A DNA stretch of 64,000 nt from Chryseobacterium pennae (lineage in GTDB: Bacteria > Bacteroidota > Bacteroidia > Flavobacteriales > Weeksellaceae), in assembly GCF_003385515.1 (NCBI RefSeq), contig NZ_QNVT01000005.1:62001-126000 (forward strand), in the 5' to 3' direction. The number at the start of each line of letters is the position of its first letter. Position 1 is the stretch's first letter. Both the position numbers and the translations under genes were made by a program. Below are positions 34,112 to 43,556 of this stretch, one piece after another. Under the pieces are notes generated by a model that did no database searches, had not been told where the DNA came from, and saw only the letters and a program-made list of their open reading frames with translations.

Positions 34112-36484
34112 TTAATTGTTACCGCTGTTTGCCCTGTTGGAGTCTTCAAATTTTACCTGTTTTGTAGCTCCTTTTACATTATTATTCCCGAATTTATAAG
34201 TAAGGGAAAGGTGAACATTTCTTGTGATTCCCTTGTATTGATAATCAATATTATAGTCCGGATAATATTCTATTCCTTTTTCACGGTTGGTATTCAAAAC
34301 ATCATTCAAATACAGGTTAACTAGAAGTTTTTTATCCATGAATGCTAATTTTAGCCCTGTATATAATGAGGCATTGGTATAGTAATAGGTATTTCCATCC
34401 CTGTTCGGAAGACTTCCCCATAATCCCAGTAAGAAAGTCACTGTTTTATCTTTATTGAGGAAGAAACTATTGTCTATGTTTACATTGGCACTGTATCCCG
34501 GAGGAACAGGAAGAATGGAAGGATCATAAGATTTTGCTTTGGTATAATATCCATTCAGAAAAATAGTAGATTCCAGCCATTTCAGTTTGTTGTAGTTATA
34601 ACTGATATTGACTCCGGTCTGATTTTCATTATAGAAATTCTTGGCGATGGTATATCTGTAATTTTCATCAATCATCTGAATTCTGTCCCAGCTGTCTTTG
34701 TTGTAACTGTGATATAATGTAATGTTGAGATTGTTATTCAAAACATACCCGAATTCAAAATTATCTGAAAATGATGGCAATAAATAAGGGTTTCCGGTAG
34801 TGTATTCAAAGTTGGAAGTGAAATATTTAAACGGATTCAGGTTTCCAAAATAGGGACGTGAAATTCTTCTGGAATAGCTTAATGAAAATGAATTATTCTC
34901 ATTAGGCTTGTAGCTTAAATATGCGGTTGGGAAGAATTTACCATATTTTATTTGTGTTGAAATATTATCATTCATAGAAACACCTTCCAATGTTGTGTAT
35001 TCATAGCGAAGACCAGCTTTTGCATCCCATTGATCATTGATCTTAAAGTTGGTGGACACATAAGCTGCATAGTTTTCTTCGTTATAAAGGAATGTATTGG
35101 TTCTACCTGCGTTAAGCTGATTTTGTCCGTTGATAATATCAAAAAAATTAAACTCAGAATCATTTTTGATCTTCGTATACTTAAGCCCGGATTCTGTTTT
35201 TATTTTCCCAAATGTTTTTTCCAGATCAGCCTGTCCTGAGTAAATTCTGTATTTACTGATAGGATTAGCCATGGTATAGATCTCTTGTGGAGTATAGGTA
35301 TTGGAGAAATTTCTTGCGTTGGAATTATTAAGCATTAAATTGGCTGTGATATTCAGTTTCCCTCCAGCACTGTCTATTTTTGTCTCATAAAATGCTGTTG
35401 CATTATGAACATCTCTGTTATTTCTGTTTCTAAAGTCGGAAGAAATATTGATCAGATCTTTTCCATTGAACCTTACAGATTCACTTTTACCTATTTCCAA
35501 AGGGTTGCTGTGTGAATAGTTATAATTGATTCCGATAAGATTTTTATCATTGATCTTATATTCTGCTTTTATATTTCCACTTTTGTATTTGTAATTATTA
35601 AGATTGTCACCATCCTTGTTCCAGAAATTGTTATTGCTGATGGCTGACATATTATTGTAAGTATTATACTGCCAGTAATTATCACCAGCAGATAAATTGG
35701 TACTTAGTGAAAGTTTTTCACCCTGATAATTAAAAGTAGCACCCCCTCTTGAAGAAACAGTTGGTTTGCCCCAAAAATAATTTCCCGAAGTCTGAATAGA
35801 TCCGTTCCAGCCCAGATTGGTATTTTTCTTAAGAATAATATTAATCAATCCACTTTTTCCTTCTGCATCATATTTTGCCGGAGGTGTGGTAATCACTTCT
35901 ATTTTAAGAATATCATCAGAACGGATTGTCTTCAGATAATTGATAAGTTCCTGCCCGTTCAGGTTCAGCAGTCGGTCATTAATCATCACCGCTACATTAC
36001 TTTTTCCGGCAATACTTATTGCTTCATCACTGGTTTTTACCATCGGTGTTTTAGCCAGAGCTTCTATAGCATCAATACCCTGGGAAGCTACAGAATTCTC
36101 CACATTGAAGACCAGTCGGTCTACTTTTCTCTCGAATAATTTTTTCTTTGCGGTAATGGTTACGCCTTCTACTTTCTGTACCACAGGTTCCTCCTTGATC
36201 TGAATATCCCTTTTGGTATTTCCTTTTACCGCAATTTTCTCATTGTTGGTTTTTACCCCGTCTTTTATAATCTCAAGTATATAATTTCCATCCTCTTTTA
36301 AAGGAATTCTGAACAATCCTTTGTCATCTGTAATAGCAGAAAATTTAGCCTCATTTTTTGTGATAAGCACTTCAGTTTCTGCTACTGGTTTATTTTCTTT
36401 ATCTGTAACAACCCCTTCTACACTTTGTGCCCATGCGAAAGAAGATGAAATAAGACTTAAAAGAAGAATAATTTTCCGGTTCAT
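34112..36484 (-). CDS. TonB-receptor-like outer-membrane beta-barrel protein
   Basis: A 790-aa exported protein with signal peptide (LLLSLISSSFAWAQ), a carboxypeptidase-regulatory-like domain (VEGVVTDKENKPVAETEVLITK), and a plug-like domain (AIEALAKTPMVKTSDEAISIAGK, then VMINDRLLNL and LIKIEVITTPPAKYDAEG). A ~570-residue barrel of the OMP_b-brl_3 type follows, with repeated NYxYxHS and YxSRRISRPYFGNLNPF blocks. It is a second such receptor in the window, unrelated in regulation: its upstream region has neither LytTR repeats nor a consensus -7 box. The TonB box is not evident. It stands alone with its own terminator. Ligand unknown. Confidence 0.88.
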   Translation of the reverse strand: MNRKIILLLSLISSSFAWAQSVEGVVTDKENKPVAETEVLITKNEAKFSAITDDKGLFRIPLKEDGNYILEIIKDGVKTNNEKIAVKGNTKRDIQIKEEPVVQKVEGVTITAKKKLFERKVDRLVFNVENSVASQGIDAIEALAKTPMVKTSDEAISIAGKSNVAVMINDRLLNLNGQELINYLKTIRSDDILKIEVITTPPAKYDAEGKSGLINIILKKNTNLGWNGSIQTSGNYFWGKPTVSSRGGATFNYQGEKLSLSTNLSAGDNYWQYNTYNNMSAISNNNFWNKDGDNLNNYKYKSGNIKAEYKINDKNLIGINYNYSHSNPLEIGKSESVRFNGKDLINISSDFRNRNNRDVHNATAFYETKIDSAGGKLNITANLMLNNSNARNFSNTYTPQEIYTMANPISKYRIYSGQADLEKTFGKIKTESGLKYTKIKNDSEFNFFDIINGQNQLNAGRTNTFLYNEENYAAYVSTNFKINDQWDAKAGLRYEYTTLEGVSMNDNISTQIKYGKFFPTAYLSYKPNENNSFSLSYSRRISRPYFGNLNPFKYFTSNFEYTTGNPYLLPSFSDNFEFGYVLNNNLNITLYHSYNKDSWDRIQMIDENYRYTIAKNFYNENQTGVNISYNYNKLKWLESTIFLNGYYTKAKSYDPSILPVPPGYSANVNIDNSFFLNKDKTVTFLLGLWGSLPNRDGNTYYYTNASLYTGLKLAFMDKKLLVNLYLNDVLNTNREKGIEYYPDYNIDYQYKGITRNVHLSLTYKFGNNNVKGATKQVKFEDSNRANSGNN

Positions 36485-36581
36485 ATTTAGCTTTTAGTAT
36501 AAGACAATTATTTTAATGAGAATATTACATCGGTTTGTGAAAAATGTTTTTTATTTAAAAAATATTCGCTATTCTTTTGGT

Positions 36582-36589
36582 TATTTTTG
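36582..36589 (+). promoter_or_regulatory. -7 box of the Crp/Fnr-type gene
   Basis: TATTTTTG, 23 bp before the ATG at 36613; no TTG at -33. It supports this start over the upstream GTG at 36577, which would precede the transcript. Confidence 0.55.
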
Positions 36590-36612
36590 TACCGGACATA
36601 AATTTGACTTTG

Positions 36613-37188
36613 ATGCACGACAAGCTTTTACAATACCTCCGTTCCAATCATGATTTTTCTCAAAAAGAGATTGAAAGAGTTCAGCAGTATTTTGAGCCTG
36701 TATCTTTTTCAAAAAATACTGTGATAGAAGAAGTTGGTAAGATCCCCAATTATCTTTATTATATTGTTTCAGGATACCTCAGATTGTTTTATGTGGATGA
36801 AAACGGAAATGAAGTGACGACACATATCAACTGCCCACCAGGTTTTTTTACTTCTTATTCTCATTTTATCAGCGGAACAGTCTCGGATCATAATGTGGAA
36901 TGTATTACCGCATGTGAACTTCTAAGGATTACAAAGGCAAATCTTGATTATTTGGTCAATGAAAGTCAGACGATGAAAGACTTCAGTATTTCCGTATTTC
37001 AACACTCCATTGCTTATAATGAAAATCGTTCCAGAGAATTGTCTGCACTCAATGCGGAACAACGATATCTTAAACTTCTGAAGGACTACCCTGAAATTAT
37101 TAAGCATGTGCCTGTTCAATATATCGCTTCATTTTTGGGAATGAAACCGGAGAGTTTGAGCAGAATCAGAAGAAAAATAATTAACTAA
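36613..37188 (+). CDS. Crp/Fnr-family transcriptional regulator
   Basis: A 191-aa regulator with an N-terminal cyclic-nucleotide-binding-type beta-barrel (FSKNTVIEEVGKIPNYLYYIVSGYLRLFYVDENGNE). It is followed by a dimerisation helix and a winged helix (VPVQYIASFLGMKPESLSRIRRKI). The barrel lacks the RxS cAMP-binding residues of Crp and the Fnr iron-sulfur cysteines, so the signal is unknown. Proteins of this kind in Bacteroidota commonly control a neighbouring oxidoreductase. Here the NAD-dependent epimerase/dehydratase gene follows 59 bp downstream on the same strand. Confidence 0.88.
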   Translation: MHDKLLQYLRSNHDFSQKEIERVQQYFEPVSFSKNTVIEEVGKIPNYLYYIVSGYLRLFYVDENGNEVTTHINCPPGFFTSYSHFISGTVSDHNVECITACELLRITKANLDYLVNESQTMKDFSISVFQHSIAYNENRSRELSALNAEQRYLKLLKDYPEIIKHVPVQYIASFLGMKPESLSRIRRKIIN

Positions 37189-37247
37189 CAAAAGTCAAGC
37201 AGTTCCGGAAGCAAGAGACTGAACTTTGCTGCATTAAAATTAATGTA

Positions 37248-38267
37248 ATGACAAAGAACAATCTAAGCCTCGTTTCAGGAGCTAATGGACATCTGGGAAA
37301 TAATTTAGTCAGATTTTTATTAAAACAAGGCATTCCGGTGCGCGCAACAGTGCGGAATATCCATAATACAAAACCTTTTGAAGGACTGAACTGTGAATTG
37401 GTACAAGCCGATATTACTGATAAGGCATCTTTTGTAAAAGCACTTCAGGGAGTAGAAACGTTTTATGCAGTAGGAGCATCCTTTAAGTTATGGGCTAAAG
37501 ATCCAAAGAAAGAAATCTACGATGTCAATATCCAAGGAACTCAAAATACCATTGAAGCAGCGGCTGAAGCCGGAGTGAAAAGAATCGTTTACGTAAGCTC
37601 TATCGCAGCTCTTGATTATACCCAATTGCCAACAAAGGAAAGCAACGGGTACAATCCGGATCGGAGAGATATGTATTATAACTCCAAGAATGATGGTGAA
37701 AAGCTTGCTTTTGAATGGGCTGCAAAATTGGGGATAGAGCTTGTTTCTGTCATGCCATCAGCAATGATTGGCAGTGAAGCCTTTTTGCCTTTAAATGTTT
37801 CCTATGGTATTCTGAAGCTTATTCTGAACAAAAAAATTCCTGTAGATACAAAAATTACCCTGAATTGGATCGATGTAAAAGATGTTGCAGAAGGATGCTA
37901 TCTGGCAGCCCAAAAAGGACGGCCAGGCGAGCGTTATATTCTGGCGAATGAAAAATGTATGTCCATTACAGATACAACGATTCTGGCCAATACTTTTTAC
38001 CCTGATTTAAAATTGAAAGTTCCAAATTCTGTTCCAAGAAGCATTCTTTTTACCATTGCAGCAATGATGGAGTTCTCTGCAAAGCTGAGCAGAAAAGCTC
38101 CGGTACTGACGAGAAAAGATATTTCAATGTTTTCCGGATTGCAGCAGGATTTTGATATTTCAAAAGCCAGAAATGAACTGGGCTTTAATCCCAAAAGCCC
38201 TGAAAAAGCTGTACAGGAAGCTCTTGATTATTTAATACAACACCCTGAACTTTTGAAAGAGACATAA
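37248..38267 (+). CDS. NAD-dependent epimerase/dehydratase, dihydroflavonol-reductase-like
   Basis: A 339-aa extended short-chain dehydrogenase. The nucleotide-binding motif GANGHLGNNLVRFLL is near the N-terminus, with ATVRN after beta2 suggesting NADP/NAD selection, and the VYVSSIAAL strand. The active-site YxxxK reads YYNSKNDGEKL, i.e. Tyr followed four residues later by Lys. This group acts on carbonyl compounds such as 3-beta-hydroxysteroids or aldehydes. The substrate here is unknown. It probably shares the Crp/Fnr-like regulator upstream. The terminator stem starts inside the last codons. Confidence 0.88.
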   Translation: MTKNNLSLVSGANGHLGNNLVRFLLKQGIPVRATVRNIHNTKPFEGLNCELVQADITDKASFVKALQGVETFYAVGASFKLWAKDPKKEIYDVNIQGTQNTIEAAAEAGVKRIVYVSSIAALDYTQLPTKESNGYNPDRRDMYYNSKNDGEKLAFEWAAKLGIELVSVMPSAMIGSEAFLPLNVSYGILKLILNKKIPVDTKITLNWIDVKDVAEGCYLAAQKGRPGERYILANEKCMSITDTTILANTFYPDLKLKVPNSVPRSILFTIAAMMEFSAKLSRKAPVLTRKDISMFSGLQQDFDISKARNELGFNPKSPEKAVQEALDYLIQHPELLKET

Positions 38268-38281
38268 AAATCTCTTTTTTA
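38256..38281 (+). terminator. Intrinsic terminator overlapping the stop codon
   Basis: Stem AAAGAGA (38256-38262) / TCTCTTT (38271-38277) with a T6 run. The TAA of the dehydratase gene lies in the loop, so ribosomes finishing the gene would cover the 5' arm. Confidence 0.7.
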
Positions 38282-38286
38282 TTGGA

Positions 38287-38901
38287 TTACAACTGAATAA
38301 TAGATCCTTTATAAAATTTAGTAAGGTCATAAAGGTCATTAAAGTAACGTTGAAGATGTATACTGCTTTTTTCATCAATATTGTTAAGCCCTGAATGACT
38401 TTCTGCCAAAGCATATAAAGATTTGTAATCCGGTTTCAGATAATCCGAAAGAATATTTTCTTTGCCCTGTTCCCGGTTGATCATTTCAGTAAGGAATATT
38501 CCATAGATCATGAATTGGTTGAAATTCTGAGCATTGACGATATAATTCAGATTTTCCTGAGAAAGTTTTTCATAATCAGAAAGTAGTTGCAGATAGCTTT
38601 CAGTATGTACAGGTGACTGAATTTCATAAAAAAGATCAATCCCATGAATGAACAGCTGAGTTCTTATTTCTTCATGATCTGAAGGATAAGCTTTACTGAA
38701 CCATAAGAATATATTTAAAAGTTCTTCCCGGGTAAGTTCTTCCACAGAATCTTTTACCTTATCCTTGATGATCTCAAGACTTGCTTTTCCATCAGGCTGC
38801 AGGAAGCTCAGAAAATTTTCTTCTTCACGGCAAAGTTTATTGTACAAATTGATTTTGGCAATATTTGGATTGGTTTTGATGAAATAAAGTTCTTCTGTCA
38901 T
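38287..38901 (-). CDS. Hypothetical protein, helical
   Basis: A 204-aa acidic, mostly helical protein with no signal peptide, membrane span or recognised motif. Leucine and glutamate spacing (VKDSVEELTREELLNIFLWF) points to a helical bundle. It converges with the dehydratase gene across a short region; only 19 bp separate the two stops. Function unknown. Confidence 0.75.
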   Translation of the reverse strand: MTEELYFIKTNPNIAKINLYNKLCREEENFLSFLQPDGKASLEIIKDKVKDSVEELTREELLNIFLWFSKAYPSDHEEIRTQLFIHGIDLFYEIQSPVHTESYLQLLSDYEKLSQENLNYIVNAQNFNQFMIYGIFLTEMINREQGKENILSDYLKPDYKSLYALAESHSGLNNIDEKSSIHLQRYFNDLYDLTKFYKGSIIQL

Positions 38902-39168
38902 AACGAATTACCAAATATTTTTAGAGAAATGGTAATTAAAGATACAAAATAAGCAGAAACATACTCTAAAAAATGTTATGCGATGAATGGAATGCGCTTT
39001 GAGGCTGGAAGTTTTAAACCACATAGAAATCTATATGGTTCATATTTAAGACAGAAGCAATAATTATTTGGGGAAATACTTAGAAAATAATTCGTTTAGT
39101 ATAACTCAATAGTGGAAAGTTTTGCTTTTACATACTTAGTAACTTCCATCTCCCAGTCTCCATCTTCC

Positions 39169-39549
39169 TTACTTAATTGTTTCATGCAGCGCAATCCTGT
39201 TTCCCTCTGAATCTTCAAACTCAGCCACTGCAAAACCATATTTTTCATCTGTTCTTTTGGGATAAAGAATTTTTCCTGCATGTTGAAGAACTTTTTCCAA
39301 TGTAGCCTCTATATTTTCTGTTTTGAAATAAATGATAACCCCGTCTTTTGTGGGTTTATAAACATTACCTTTAGCCAGCGCACCGGTAATACCACTATTC
39401 TTTTCTTCAAAAGGGAAAAGAGCCATTTCGTACTGATCAATGATTTCCTTTTCAAAGCTGAAATTGAAGACCGCAGAATAGAATCTTTCTGCACGTTCAA
39501 GATCATGAACAGGAATTTCAAAATAAACAACAGGGTTGGATGAATTCAT
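39169..39549 (-). CDS. VOC-family protein (glyoxalase/bleomycin-resistance fold)
   Basis: A 126-aa metalloprotein-fold domain made of two beta-alpha-beta-beta-beta units. It begins VVYFEIPVHDLERAERFYSAVFNFSF, has GVIIYFKTENIEATLEKV in the middle, and ends FAVAEFEDSEGNRIALHE, the classic end of VOC domains. The potential metal ligands are His15-region and the terminal Glu; whether both are present cannot be settled by eye. Substrate unknown. The upstream ORF at 39561 is on the same strand with an 11-bp gap and may be co-transcribed. Confidence 0.88.
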   Translation of the reverse strand: MNSSNPVVYFEIPVHDLERAERFYSAVFNFSFEKEIIDQYEMALFPFEEKNSGITGALAKGNVYKPTKDGVIIYFKTENIEATLEKVLQHAGKILYPKRTDEKYGFAVAEFEDSEGNRIALHETIK

Positions 39550-39560
39550 GGGAATTGGTT

Positions 39561-40229
39561 TTATTTTTTAAATGAAGGAAGCTGTTTTATTTCAGACTTA
39601 AAAATGAGGGTTGCAATTATTGATCTGAGCAGCGATCTGGCAATGGAAAGCGGGTGTTCCGGGAATTCATGGTCATACTTTTCCAGTTCAGACTTATTCA
39701 TTAAAGTTCCCTGTCTGAAATCAGGATCATAAGGATCTTCAAACCAGTTTTTCATGCTTTCTTCATCAATCTCTACCTCTCCGGATTGGTGTAATCTGTC
39801 AAGAATAAGCGCATCTCTCATCCCGGTAATGCCAATTTCATCAGTCTGAATTTTTATTACATAGCTGCAGTCTTCAAAAGGAATAGTGATGGAGGCAATA
39901 TAAGCCATTCCGGTTTCCTGCTGAGGAGTCTTAATAATTGTTTTTACGCAAGGGATATTGTGAATATGAATAATATCTGTTTCAATGCTGCCACCATTGG
40001 AAGAAGCTGCAATATTTCTGTAAAATCTTTTCAGATAATCAAGATCTTTTGCTGTAGGGAGGTCAGGTTCTCTATCAAAATAGTGAAGGACAATCAGGGC
40101 AGACTGTTGGGGATTTACCCATCTGATAGCATCATGGTCCTCAGATACTTTTTCCCATCCCTGGTCGGGAATGGTTACAGAATGGAGATTGACCTTAATT
40201 TTTTTCTTCTTTCTGAAAAACTTGAACAT
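39561..40229 (-). CDS. Hypothetical cytosolic protein
   Basis: A 222-aa protein starting with a very basic stretch (FKFFRKKKKIKVN). A beta-rich section follows (IPDQGWEKVSEDHDAIRWVNPQQSALIVLHYF) and a Trp/Pro/Asp-rich region (NWFEDPYDPDFRQGTL). It contains no known catalytic motif. The gene lies 11 bp ahead of the VOC gene on the same strand. Function unknown. Confidence 0.75.
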   Translation of the reverse strand: MFKFFRKKKKIKVNLHSVTIPDQGWEKVSEDHDAIRWVNPQQSALIVLHYFDREPDLPTAKDLDYLKRFYRNIAASSNGGSIETDIIHIHNIPCVKTIIKTPQQETGMAYIASITIPFEDCSYVIKIQTDEIGITGMRDALILDRLHQSGEVEIDEESMKNWFEDPYDPDFRQGTLMNKSELEKYDHEFPEHPLSIARSLLRSIIATLIFKSEIKQLPSFKK

Positions 40230-40327
40230 GGCTGATCTTTTAATTTAAAGATCGTATTATTTTGACAATTAAAAGAATTTCAGGAACAGAATTTTAATGA
40301 AATAGATAGAATTTCTCTATAATAAAA

Positions 40328-40364
40328 AAAATAGAGTGACTTCTCTATTTTTTATGTAGCTTTG
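40328..40364 (+). promoter_or_regulatory. Operator and promoter of the second TetR gene
   Basis: AAAATAGAG (40328-40336) and CTCTATTTT (40343-40351) form a 9-bp inverted repeat with a 6-bp spacer. It is followed by TAGCTTTG (40357-40364), a full -7 match. A second TTCTCTAT half-site lies at 40313-40320. The arrangement suits autorepression. Confidence 0.65.
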
Positions 40365-40378
40365 TTAAAATTTTCAGG

Positions 40379-40942
40379 TTGAAAAAAGAAAAAGTACGTG
40401 ACAGAATTATCAGAGTGGCTTCAGATCTATTCTATAAACAAGGGTATAATTCTACCGGGATTAATCAGATTATTGCTGAAGCCGATATTGCCATTGGATC
40501 ATTGTATAATCATTTTGCATCCAAAAATGACCTTCTTCAGGCTTATTTAATCAAAGAAGAACAGAATTGGTTTGAAGGGTTGGAAAAGAGCATAACGTCT
40601 ATTTCAGATCCGAAAGAAAAAATAGAAGCAATCATTGATTACCGTAAAAAGCTGCAACAATCTTCAAAATTTTCAGGCTGTCATTTCATCAAAATAGTTT
40701 CAGAAACAGGAGATGGGAATGCTGCAGTATCCGGTTTTGCAAAAAATCATAAAGAAAAACAGAAAATAGTAATCAATGATATTGTGAAGGAATATAATGA
40801 ATTGTATCAGTTGTCAGACCCCGATTTAATCACTGAGAATATATTTTTACTGATAGAAGGAGCAGTAGTAACCTCCACAATCACCAGAAAAAATGATTCG
40901 TTTGATCAGATCAAAAAAATCATTCAGGGTTTATTACCCTAA
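40379..40942 (+). CDS. TetR-family transcriptional regulator
   Basis: A 187-aa repressor with the N-terminal helix-turn-helix VRDRIIRVASDLFYKQGYNSTGINQIIAEADIAIGSLYNHFASK and a helical effector domain. The start is a TTG 14 bp after the -7 box; no ATG is available at a sensible place. The MFS gene follows 39 bp later, and a palindrome lies between them (40962-40975). Its half-site resembles the one upstream of the regulator (ATAGA...TCTAT), so one repressor probably controls both genes. The effector is likely a compound exported by the pump. Confidence 0.92.
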   Translation: MKKEKVRDRIIRVASDLFYKQGYNSTGINQIIAEADIAIGSLYNHFASKNDLLQAYLIKEEQNWFEGLEKSITSISDPKEKIEAIIDYRKKLQQSSKFSGCHFIKIVSETGDGNAAVSGFAKNHKEKQKIVINDIVKEYNELYQLSDPDLITENIFLLIEGAVVTSTITRKNDSFDQIKKIIQGLLP

Positions 40943-40961
40943 TTTTTTTATGAATTTAAAA

Positions 40962-40975
40962 ATAGATATATCTAT
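40962..40975 (+). promoter_or_regulatory. Palindromic operator candidate before the MFS gene
   Basis: ATAGATATATCTAT, a perfect 14-bp palindrome six bases before the MFS ATG. It shares the ATAGA/TCTAT core with the inverted repeat upstream of the TetR gene. Confidence 0.5.
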
Positions 40976-40981
40976 ATAAAA

Positions 40982-42388
40982 ATGAAAAGTAAGTATTTGA
41001 AATTGTTTGTTATATTGTTTGGTCAATTGCTGACTATTATGGATATTTTTATCATAAATGTGTCCATACCATCCATTCAGCGCGATATCAATGCTTCCAA
41101 CGGAGAAATGCAGTTGATGATCGCAGCCTACCTTATCGGTTTTGCCTCTTTTCTCATTACAGGTGGCCGGTTAGGTGATGTATACGGAAGAAAAAAGATT
41201 TTCATTATAGGATTAACCTTTTTCATGATCAGTTCCATAACCTGTGGAATTTCACAAGGTGTGATCCAGCTGATGATTTCAAGACTTGTTCAGGGAGTAA
41301 GTGCCGCATTGATGGCTCCGCAGGTCCTTTCCATGATCCAGATTTTATTTCCAGCTCATGAAGAACGTACAAAGGCAATGGGCATGTATGGAATTACCAT
41401 TGGCATCGGGACAATTCTCGGCCAGTTTCTGGGCGGCTATTTTTCATCATTAATGGCTTTTGATGAACCATGGCGGCTTATTTTTCTGATTAATATTCCT
41501 ATATGTATTGTCGCTATTTTCTTCAGTGTAAGACATTTGGACGAGTCCAGAACCAGTATAAAAGAATCCTTTGATTATTGGGGAGTGTTTCTATTGTCGA
41601 TAGGGCTTTTCAGTATGACATACACACTTACCGTTTCTGAAAAGGAAATTTTTAGTGTTCAGAATGTATTGCTCATGACTACTGCTGTGGGAATTTTAAT
41701 CTACTTTATCAAAAATCAGAAAGATAAGCTGAAAAACAAGAAACCTTACCTGATTGATTTTGAACTGTTGCGTTACAAAAATTTCAAGCTGGGTATTATA
41801 GCTGTTTCTTTCTTTTTTATTATGCTGGATTCTTATTTCTATATCTTGTCCTTATTCTTTCAGGATGGATTAATGATTAGTCCGATGAGAGCAGGAGAAG
41901 TTATCGTTTTTCAGGGGCTGGGGTTTATCCTGGCTGCAGCTTTTTCAGTGAAACTGATCCTTAAATATGGGAAAAAAGCCTTGATGACAGGACTTGGTTT
42001 TATCATTCTGATTTTGATTTTTCAGATTGTTTTTTTCAAAGGTTCTACTGGATTTTATCAACTATACCTGTTATTATTTCTGCATGGAGTAGGAGTGGGC
42101 TCTGTAATTCCCTCTCTGGCAAATATCGCTCTTTCTGGAATGCCTGAAAAACTGACAGGAAACGCGTCCGGAGTTTACAATACCTTTCAGCAGATTGCAG
42201 CCATCATAGGAATTGTGGCAGTAGGAAGCGTTTTCTATTATTTTTTAGGAGAAAAACCTTTAATAGAACACTATCATAAAGCTTTTACAATAGCCATTTT
42301 GATTAATATCCTTTGCCTGATTATTGTATTGGTCAGTATTTTTAAAGTTCCTGATGATGTTTTACCCAAAAGCAAAAATAACTATTGA
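40982..42388 (+). CDS. MFS drug-efflux transporter (DHA2 / EmrB-QacA type)
   Basis: A 468-aa inner-membrane proton antiporter. Helix 1 carries FGQLLTIMDIFIINVSIPSIQ, the DHA2 signature with an Asp in the membrane; motif A is GGRLGDVYGRKK. A second family block reads MAPQVLSMIQILFPAHEERTKAMGMYG. About 13-14 hydrophobic helices can be counted, in line with the 14-helix subfamily. Single-component export of drugs or toxic organics is expected, probably under the TetR regulator encoded just upstream. Substrates are unknown. Confidence 0.93.
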   Translation: MKSKYLKLFVILFGQLLTIMDIFIINVSIPSIQRDINASNGEMQLMIAAYLIGFASFLITGGRLGDVYGRKKIFIIGLTFFMISSITCGISQGVIQLMISRLVQGVSAALMAPQVLSMIQILFPAHEERTKAMGMYGITIGIGTILGQFLGGYFSSLMAFDEPWRLIFLINIPICIVAIFFSVRHLDESRTSIKESFDYWGVFLLSIGLFSMTYTLTVSEKEIFSVQNVLLMTTAVGILIYFIKNQKDKLKNKKPYLIDFELLRYKNFKLGIIAVSFFFIMLDSYFYILSLFFQDGLMISPMRAGEVIVFQGLGFILAAAFSVKLILKYGKKALMTGLGFIILILIFQIVFFKGSTGFYQLYLLLFLHGVGVGSVIPSLANIALSGMPEKLTGNASGVYNTFQQIAAIIGIVAVGSVFYYFLGEKPLIEHYHKAFTIAILINILCLIIVLVSIFKVPDDVLPKSKNNY

Positions 42389-42444
42389 ACTGTTCATCCA
42401 ACAAAATGGTGAATCACTTTTTCTTAATGTGGTTTGATTTAAGT

Positions 42445-43545
42445 TTAATGTTTCTTTGCTGAGGCCTTTATTTCAGCTAATGTTATTTTGGCAATATCCC
42501 GGGTAATCTCGGTTGGAGAATGGCAGTCACAATTGCTGAGTCCTATTATATACATATCTTCTTCAGGAATATAAACACCCATGCTTTTGAACCCAAATAC
42601 ACTTCCACCGTGCTCACGGTCCGGAGTTCCGTTGATTTCCTTCAAATGCCATCCATATCCGTATGTAAATTCTTCTCCATTGTTAAGCTTATATTTTTGA
42701 AAAGCTTTTTGAGTTTCCTGAGAATTTAATAGGGTATTTTGGTTTAAAGCCTGCTGCCATTTCAATAGATCATCAGCCGTAGACATGAGCGAACCTGAAG
42801 AAAAAGGAACACTGAAACTGATAATGGTTTTATTTACAAACCCATGTTCTTTTTTATGATAGCCATAGGCTCTTTGAGGAATTATTTTCCGGTCCGACGC
42901 ATAATAGGAATGAGTCATCCCTATTTTGTCGAAGATATTTTTCCTGATGAAATTTTCATAGGTATCACCTGAAACGAGTTCTATGATATAGCCAAGAACA
43001 ACATATCCTGAATTATTATAATCAAATTTTTCGCCGGGTGCAAAATCAACAGGTTCATTTTTGAAAAAATCAACCATGGCTTTAGGTTCCATTTCTTTTT
43101 GGGCAATGGAAGATAAAGATTTCATTTTTGTAAAATCTTTGATTCCTGAAGTATGGGTAAGAAGATGGTGAACCGTAATTTTATCACCGTTCGGATAGTC
43201 TTTGATATATTTTGATATGGGATCATCTACTTTAAGTTTCCCCTGTTGCTCAAGTATTAAAATGGATACTGAAGTAAACTGTTTGGTCATAGAACCGATT
43301 TGGAAAACATTTTCAGGAGTCATATTGACATCAAGTTCCAGATTGGCTTTTCCGAAGGATTTGCGGTAAAGAGTCTTCCCTTTCTGAGTGACCGTAAATA
43401 CACCGCCAGGTTCATTTTGATTTCCAAATCCGGTAAGAATGAGACTGTCTATTTTCTTTTCGTATTTTTTTGTAGGCAATTGTGCACTTATAGTACCACA
43501 GATCAGCAGAGAGATCAAAAAGGTTATTGTTTTTTGAGTAATCAT
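42445..43545 (-). CDS. Exported beta-lactamase-family serine hydrolase
   Basis: A 366-aa protein with signal peptide (TFLISLLICGTISAQ). The catalytic motifs are SxxK as GSMTKQ (about residue 95), YxN as DYNNSGY, and HGGSVFG for the third motif. An N-terminal PGGVFTVTQKGKTLYRKSFG segment is typical of the class C/PBP-like hydrolases. The ATG at 43545 follows a TATCTTTG box by 18 bp; an upstream in-frame TTG at 43566 would lie within the promoter. Ten-base direct repeats flank that promoter. Drug resistance is not implied; the family includes esterases and D-aminopeptidases. Confidence 0.9.
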   Translation of the reverse strand: MITQKTITFLISLLICGTISAQLPTKKYEKKIDSLILTGFGNQNEPGGVFTVTQKGKTLYRKSFGKANLELDVNMTPENVFQIGSMTKQFTSVSILILEQQGKLKVDDPISKYIKDYPNGDKITVHHLLTHTSGIKDFTKMKSLSSIAQKEMEPKAMVDFFKNEPVDFAPGEKFDYNNSGYVVLGYIIELVSGDTYENFIRKNIFDKIGMTHSYYASDRKIIPQRAYGYHKKEHGFVNKTIISFSVPFSSGSLMSTADDLLKWQQALNQNTLLNSQETQKAFQKYKLNNGEEFTYGYGWHLKEINGTPDREHGGSVFGFKSMGVYIPEEDMYIIGLSNCDCHSPTEITRDIAKITLAEIKASAKKH

Positions 43546-43556
43546 ATTATGTAATT

